Positions 59,355 to 64,000 of a stretch of DNA of 64,000 nt are shown here, piece by piece; position 1 is the stretch's first letter; each line of letters begins with the position of its first letter. The translations under genes and the position numbers were made by a program. Source of the DNA: Ardenticatenaceae bacterium (GTDB lineage Bacteria > Chloroflexota > Anaerolineae > Promineifilales > Promineifilaceae); the NCBI GenBank assembly GCA_020634245.1, contig JACKCC010000006.1, positions 62,001-126,000 on the forward strand, in the 5' to 3' direction. The notes below the pieces were generated by a model. That model had not been told where the DNA came from. It was given only the letters and a program-made list of their open reading frames with translations, and did not search any database.

Positions 59355-61379
59355 ATGACTGCGGACGAACGAATTGCTCAATTACGTGACGAAATCAACT
59401 TTCATTTATATCGCTACCACGTCCTGGATGCGCCGGTCATTAGCGACGCTGAGTATGATGCGTTGTACCGGGAACTGCTGGATTTGGAAGCAGCCTACCC
59501 TGATTTAGTGGTTCCTGATTCGCCCACGCAGCGCGCTGGAGCCGAACCGCTGGACGCCTTTGAAAAGGTAACCCATCCCGCGCCCATCTTGAGCCTGGCT
59601 AACGCCTTCAATGTGGACGATTTGCGCGCCTGGCGGACGCGGATTGGCCGTCTGCTGCCCGACCCGGAGATGAGATTGGATTACACGGTGGAGCCGAAGT
59701 TGGATGGATTGAGCATTGTGTTGACGTATCGGGACGGCCGTTTCACCCAGGGCGCGACTCGTGGCAACGGCGAAGTGGGCGAGGACGTGACCCAAAACCT
59801 GCGCACCATTCGCAGCCTGCCGCAGCGCATCCCCGTTGACCCGGACAGCCAACTCATCCCGCCGCCATACCTGGTCGTGCGCGGCGAGGTGTTTTTCCCG
59901 CTGGACAAATTTGAAGCCTTCAACCAATCGCGTATGGAAGCGGGCGCAGCGGCTTACATGAACCCGCGCAACGCCGCCTCCGGTTCCCTACGCCAGTTGG
60001 ATTCGGCGATTACGGCGGCACGGCCGTTAACCCTCTACATTTACGATTTCATTGCCTGGGAAGGAGGATCCGTGCCCGATAAACAGTGGGAACGGCTGGA
60101 ACTGCTCAAGGCTTACGGCTTCCCCGTCTCGCCGGAGAGCCAGTATTGCCCCGATTTGGACTGCGTGGCCCAGGCGTATGATGCCTTCATTGAGAAACGC
60201 AACCAACTGAACTACGAAATTGATGGCATGGTCGTCAAAATCAACGACAAGCCGCTGGCCGACGGCCTGGGTTTTGTCGGTAAAGACCCGCGCGGCGCGA
60301 TTGCGATGAAGTTCCCGGCCCAGGAGAAGACGACCAAACTGCTGGATGTGCAGGTCAGTGTGGGGCGCACCGGCATCCTGGCTCCGGCGGCGGTGCTGGA
60401 ACCGGTGGAAATTGGCGGCGTCATTGTGCGGAATGCGACGCTGCATAATTATGACGAAATTGCCCGCAAAGATATCCGCATCGGCGATACGGTCATCGTC
60501 AAACGGGCTGGCGACGTGATACCCTACATCATTGGCCCGGTGGTGGATGTGCGCGATGGCTCGGAACAGGTGGTGGAACGGCCGTCCCACTGCCCGGCGT
60601 GCGGCGAACCGGCGGTGCAAATCGAAGGTGAAGTCGCCATTTACTGCGACAATCCCGCCTGCCCTGAACAGTTAGTGCGCCGTGTCGAGTATTTCGTCAG
60701 CCGGGGGGCGATGGACATCGACAACTTCGGCTCGCAGACCGGTTCGCTGCTGATTGAGCAAGGCCTCATCCGCGACGTAGCCGATATTTACACGCTGAAT
60801 CGGGATGATTTGCTGGCCCTGGAAGGGTTCAAGGACAAGAAGGTGGACAATTTGCTGGCTGGGATTGAGGCCAGCAAGCAGCAGTCCGCCGAGCGGGTGT
60901 TGACGGCGTTGGGAATTCGGTTTGTGGGGAATGTGGTGGCTGGATTGCTGCTGGATGCGTTGGGCAGTATTGATGCCATTGCAGCGGCCAGCCAGGAGGA
61001 GTTGGAAGTGATTGAGGGGATTGGACCGGGAACGGCCGTGAACGTCATCACCTGGTTTGCCAATGAGAAAAACCGGCGGGTGCTGGAAAAACTGCGTGCC
61101 GCCGGTCTGCAATTCGCCATCGAGAAAGCGGAAATGGACGCCGCCAGCCAGACGCTGGAAGGGCTGACCTTCGTTATCACTGGCACGCTGCCCACGATGA
61201 GCCGCGACGAAGCCAAAGCACTCATTGAAGCGCACGGCGGCAAAGTCACCGGCTCGGTCAGCAAAAACACCGACTACCTGTTGGCTGGCGAAAAAGCAGG
61301 CAGCAAACTGGCAAAGGCTGAGGCGCTCGGTATTTCTATCCTCGATGAAGCGGCTTTGATGAACCTGGTGTTAAACTAA
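59355..61379 (+). CDS. ligA: NAD-dependent DNA ligase
   Basis: 674 residues from ATG 59355 (GAGG upstream; a GTG 6 bases earlier is the alternative). Ia domain YHVLDAPVISDAEYDALYRE, adenylated Lys115 in VEPKLDGLSI, ATRGNGEVGEDVT, OB fold with GRTGILAPAAVLEPV, four-Cys zinc finger CPACGEP and CDNPACPE, helix-hairpin-helix repeats, and a C-terminal BRCT (GLTFVITGTLPTMSRDEAKA). Seals nicks in replication and repair. Complete. Confidence 0.98.
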   Translation: MTADERIAQLRDEINFHLYRYHVLDAPVISDAEYDALYRELLDLEAAYPDLVVPDSPTQRAGAEPLDAFEKVTHPAPILSLANAFNVDDLRAWRTRIGRLLPDPEMRLDYTVEPKLDGLSIVLTYRDGRFTQGATRGNGEVGEDVTQNLRTIRSLPQRIPVDPDSQLIPPPYLVVRGEVFFPLDKFEAFNQSRMEAGAAAYMNPRNAASGSLRQLDSAITAARPLTLYIYDFIAWEGGSVPDKQWERLELLKAYGFPVSPESQYCPDLDCVAQAYDAFIEKRNQLNYEIDGMVVKINDKPLADGLGFVGKDPRGAIAMKFPAQEKTTKLLDVQVSVGRTGILAPAAVLEPVEIGGVIVRNATLHNYDEIARKDIRIGDTVIVKRAGDVIPYIIGPVVDVRDGSEQVVERPSHCPACGEPAVQIEGEVAIYCDNPACPEQLVRRVEYFVSRGAMDIDNFGSQTGSLLIEQGLIRDVADIYTLNRDDLLALEGFKDKKVDNLLAGIEASKQQSAERVLTALGIRFVGNVVAGLLLDALGSIDAIAAASQEELEVIEGIGPGTAVNVITWFANEKNRRVLEKLRAAGLQFAIEKAEMDAASQTLEGLTFVITGTLPTMSRDEAKALIEAHGGKVTGSVSKNTDYLLAGEKAGSKLAKAEALGISILDEAALMNLVLN

Positions 61380-61628
61380 AAGCTTGTGCTGATCTTGCCT
61401 CTCAAAACTTGGGGACGCATATCCTTATTATTGCGGCGAAAAATTGAAACGACCGTGCCATGGGCGGCATTTTCCGTGGCGTAAGATCGATGGCCGCCGC
61501 CGTAGCCAGCAGCCTGCCAATGTGACCACACTTAGCCCCATGTTGGGTTAGGCCCGCTTGCCGCAGGCGGACAAGGGACGGTAGTTAAAGTGTACGGCAT
61601 AGTAGGTTTGGCTGTTTGCCAAGTGCTC
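61380..61628. other. Gene-free part of the ligA-padR gap
   Basis: The whole gap is 341 bases. This part has no gene; it includes a CCGCTTGCCGCAGGCGGAC dyad near 61556 and, after it, the padR promoter. Confidence 0.5.
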
Positions 61629-61657
61629 TTGACATGATGGCAGATCACATATATAAT
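61629..61657 (+). promoter_or_regulatory. Consensus sigma70 promoter of padR
   Basis: Perfect TTGACA (61629-61634), 17-base spacer, perfect TATAAT (61652-61657). Confidence 0.9.
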
Positions 61658-61661
61658 CGCA

Positions 61662-61678
61662 GTAATTATAATTGTTAC
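61662..61678 (+). promoter_or_regulatory. Possible PadR operator
   Basis: GTAATTATAATTGTTAC, ends inverted (GTAA/TTAC), overlaps the expected start of transcription, as for a self-repressing PadR protein. Confidence 0.4.
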
Positions 61679-61720
61679 GAATATATTTTCGTTAACCATT
61701 AGGCAAGAAAAGAGAAAATC

Positions 61721-62071
61721 ATGCACGGGGAAATTCAAAAATTGCTGCCTCTCACGCCGACCGTCTTCCATATGTTGCTGGCGCTAGCAGATGGCGAGAA
61801 ACACGGATACGGTATCATGCGCGCTGTAGAAGATGAAACGCAGGGTCAGATGCAGATAAGAATCGGCTCCTTGTACGGGTCAATCCGACGGATGATCGAA
61901 TCTGGGTTGATCGAAGAGACGAACGAACGTCCTGACCCAGAGCTAGACGATGAACGGCGGCGCTACTATGGTCTGACGGACTTTGGCAGGCAGGTGCTGG
62001 CTGCTGAAGCTGCTCGCATCGCCCGGGCCATGGCGATCATCCAAGGAAAGCAGATTCTAGGCGAGGTTTGA
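61721..62071 (+). CDS. PadR-family transcriptional regulator
   Basis: 116 residues, winged helix: FHMLLALADGEKHGYGIMRA, IGSLYGSIRRMIESGLIEE and YYGLTDFGRQVLAAEAARIA are typical. It probably represses its own strong promoter and the membrane gene that starts 2 bases after its stop. The ligand is unknown. Confidence 0.93.
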   Translation: MHGEIQKLLPLTPTVFHMLLALADGEKHGYGIMRAVEDETQGQMQIRIGSLYGSIRRMIESGLIEETNERPDPELDDERRRYYGLTDFGRQVLAAEAARIARAMAIIQGKQILGEV

Positions 62072-62072
62072 A

Positions 62073-62927
62073 TTGCACGGCAAACTTTTAGTTTCTGAAC
62101 GGCTCTATGAGGCGTTGCTCTACCTGTACCCGAAGAAATTTAGGGCAGTCTACGGACAGCAAATGTGCCTGACCTTTCGGGACGCCTGCCGGGTTGCTTA
62201 CAGCCGGAAAGGAACTGGTGGTCTATTGGCTCTCTGGATACCTACAATTTTTGACCTGTTGAAATCAGCGCTCGAAGAGCGGGTGCAACAAGGAGTTATC
62301 ACGATGTCAAAAGGAAGATTCATGACGATGGCAGGTCCTCTCACTATCCTGGTTGGTGCTTTATGGTTGATAGCCTGCCTTGGCGATATTATGTTCCGGA
62401 TTGGGCTGAAGGGTAATGAAGCGTTTTTGGGTTTAATTGCCCTTCCATTCTTCTTATTCTTTGTGCCGATGGTGTTTGCCCTTATTGGGATCCGCTTTCG
62501 TTTCTACCAATTTGCAGGCAGCGCAGGTAAGTTCGGGTTGCTGCTGAGCGTGACGGGCGGGGCGGGTATCATCGTCTCCTTGCTGACAAACATCTTATTG
62601 AGCGGATTGATACCTGAAGCAGGCCCGCATCTCTGGGTGAACTATGCAGCGGTGTTCAGTGTGCTGAGCATTCGGATTGGGTTCATTCTTTTTGGTGTGG
62701 ATGCGCAGCGATACAGGCTGCTGCCTCGCTGGAACTTGCTGCCCCTTCTGCTGGGTTTAACGGTTGTGCTTAGCCTCCCCCTGGATTGGTTTGGTGTGCC
62801 CGCCTTCCTGTCTGCACGATTGGCAACTCCCTTTCTGCATTTTGCTATTACCGGTGTGTGCTGGCTGCTGTTTGGAATTACGATGCTAGACCAGAGGCGG
62901 GAATCGCAGCCAACAGCAGTTATCTGA
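62073..62927 (+). CDS. Membrane protein paired with PadR regulator
   Basis: 284 residues from TTG 62073, which has GAGG 6 bases upstream and lies 2 bases after the padR stop. An N-terminal helical part (YEALLYLYPKKFRAVYGQQM, LTFRDACRVAY) matches the permease prefix domain found next to PadR regulators. Six membrane helices follow (PLTILVGALWLIACLGDIMF, FGLLLSVTGGAGIIVSLL and others). No transport motif is seen. Confidence 0.85.
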   Translation: MHGKLLVSERLYEALLYLYPKKFRAVYGQQMCLTFRDACRVAYSRKGTGGLLALWIPTIFDLLKSALEERVQQGVITMSKGRFMTMAGPLTILVGALWLIACLGDIMFRIGLKGNEAFLGLIALPFFLFFVPMVFALIGIRFRFYQFAGSAGKFGLLLSVTGGAGIIVSLLTNILLSGLIPEAGPHLWVNYAAVFSVLSIRIGFILFGVDAQRYRLLPRWNLLPLLLGLTVVLSLPLDWFGVPAFLSARLATPFLHFAITGVCWLLFGITMLDQRRESQPTAVI

Positions 62928-63187
62928 CGGGCTGTTATAAATATAACAGGTTGGCTAACGAATAAGTGTTTCATACGGCGTGGTCAGACCTGCGTTTACA
63001 AGCCGACCCGTCGGACTCCGTATAAATGGTATTCTATCGAATACTTGATGCCAAAAGGATGTCAATAAAAAAATTTCATTATCAACCCGACAGACCACAC
63101 GAGATACTGCTCATCAAGAACAAGCGAGGAGCAGGCAGCCTGAAACAACGACCAAACGGCCGTTTCCCCCACAGTCCGCCAGTGAGA

Positions 63188-63967
63188 TCAAGAGATTGTT
63201 GAGAGGAACGGCCGTTTCGCATACCGTAAAGTGGTCTTGAATCGGAACTGTACACGGCCGTTTTCCGCATACTTATCGAACAGTCGCCGCAATTCCGTCA
63301 AAAATAGCTCGTGATTTGGATGTCCCGCCAGTGGTGCGCTGGAAGAGGATAAAGCGCCTCCTTCCAACGCTTCGTAATCCATCCATTTGAAATTGTCAAA
63401 CTTGTGTACAACAGCCTCTCCTTCCAAAATCAGATCAGGGCCGATAGGATGACCCTGCGCAAATGGATGAGGCAATTGATATTTAGAGACAATCTCCCTA
63501 TGCTCGCGCATAAATGAAGAACCCGTGTCGTTTGGTTCGTTCCATGCGAAGGCAATGTATCCGTCCGCACGTAAAATGCGCTCAAATTCCGCTTTTGTCG
63601 GCATTAGATCAAACCAGTGGGCAGCTTGTCCCGCAGTGATGAAATCTATGCTGTTGTCGGGCAAAGTGGTGGATTCTGCACTGGCGTTGATAGAGCAAAA
63701 ACGGCCATAATGCACCAAATATGCTTCTCCCGCTTCCCTCATCGTGCGATTTGGCTCCACGCCGTAAACCGTGTTGCCATGCTCTAAAAACAATTGCGCC
63801 AGCAGCCCTGTCCCAGAACCAATGTCAGCAATAATCGAGTCTGGGGTCAAATTGCAGTGAGTTTGCAGGTGGGTGAGAACGGCCGTTGGATATGTTGGTC
63901 GGTAACGCGCATAATACGTTGCGCGGTTGGTAAATCGATTTTTCGGAGCGTTGTTTTCGTTTTTCAT
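63188..63967 (-). CDS. SAM-dependent methyltransferase (class I, type 11)
   Basis: 259 residues from ATG 63967 (AAGGAA upstream). TNRATYYARYRPTYP, the SAM motif IIADIGSGTGLLAQLFLEHG, VYGVEPNRTMREAGEAYL and IDFITAGQAAHWFD, which resembles trans-aconitate or biotin-type class I methyltransferases. Substrate unknown. The 260 bases between this and the membrane gene hold two ACGGCCGT palindromes and no gene. Confidence 0.92.
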   Translation of the reverse strand: MKNENNAPKNRFTNRATYYARYRPTYPTAVLTHLQTHCNLTPDSIIADIGSGTGLLAQLFLEHGNTVYGVEPNRTMREAGEAYLVHYGRFCSINASAESTTLPDNSIDFITAGQAAHWFDLMPTKAEFERILRADGYIAFAWNEPNDTGSSFMREHREIVSKYQLPHPFAQGHPIGPDLILEGEAVVHKFDNFKWMDYEALEGGALSSSSAPLAGHPNHELFLTELRRLFDKYAENGRVQFRFKTTLRYAKRPFLSTIS

Positions 63968-64000
63968 GCTTGTTCCTTAAGTTTGACTCACCGGTGCGAG

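Overview
The window looks like chromosome from a GC-moderate member of the Chloroflexota, probably an Anaerolineae-type environmental bacterium. This is an inference from gene style: a Pst/Pho locus with duplicated phoU, many PAS/GAF sensor kinases, a PknB-type kinase with TPRs, lipoproteins with Thr/Pro-rich linkers, and abundant intergenic palindromic repeats. No rRNA, tRNA or CRISPR was seen. The most striking feature at base level is the 8-bp palindrome ACGGCCGT, often inside AACGGCCGTT. I counted about 75 copies by eye, inside genes and between them, where base composition predicts one or two.

Layout. 1-9.7 kb: minus-strand housekeeping genes (PfkB-type sugar kinase, SIS-domain protein, M50-like membrane protease, tpiA, Ser/Thr kinase, membrane dipeptidase, rifampicin-phosphotransferase-like PEP-utilising enzyme). 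9.7-14.8 kb: a plus-strand trio (XRE regulator, a 57-residue protein, an AAA ATPase), an arrestin-like pair, an HDAC-family deacetylase and a beta-propeller lipoprotein. 14.8-21.5 kb: the phosphate operon pstS-pstC-pstA-pstB-phoU-arsC-phoU, with 11-bp-phased TTAAC arrays (candidate Pho boxes) before pstS and before the last phoU. 21.5-26.6 kb: dense repeats, a decayed MmeI-type restriction-methyltransferase invaded by intergenic repeat elements, and a membrane protein with an effector-associated-like domain. 26.7-29 kb: phoR and phoB, with a TTAAC array upstream of phoB that shares an 18-base block with pstS. 29-43.2 kb: peptidase, hydrolase, trpA, a YyaL-type protein, DinB, GNAT, a deazaflavin-type nitroreductase, a hybrid histidine kinase, a methyltransferase and membrane proteins, separated by several palindromic repeat families.

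43.7-50.9 kb is an AT-rich island without ACGGCCGT. It holds a two-gene anti-phage-like module: a PD-(D/E)xK-type protein resembling HamA/DUF1837 and a large Ski2-like helicase resembling HamB, i.e. Hachiman-like. The helicase is split by two insertion sequences. Removing the IS1-like element with its 8-bp duplication and the IS630-like element with its duplicated bases leaves one open frame of exactly 1213 codons, so the system seems recently disabled. 50.9-64 kb returns to chromosomal style: HU-like protein, two ICMT-type methyltransferases, nitroreductase, a 1277-residue sensor kinase with duplicated GAF modules, an LpqC-type esterase, ligA, a PadR regulator with a consensus promoter, its membrane partner, and a SAM methyltransferase.

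Functional threads: phosphate starvation is sensed by PhoR/PhoB and acts on pst, with ArsC inside the operon to handle arsenate that enters with phosphate. Two separate defence loci are both in decay. The repeat families are active enough to have entered coding sequence, supplied stop codons to neighbouring genes, and landed inside a dead methyltransferase.
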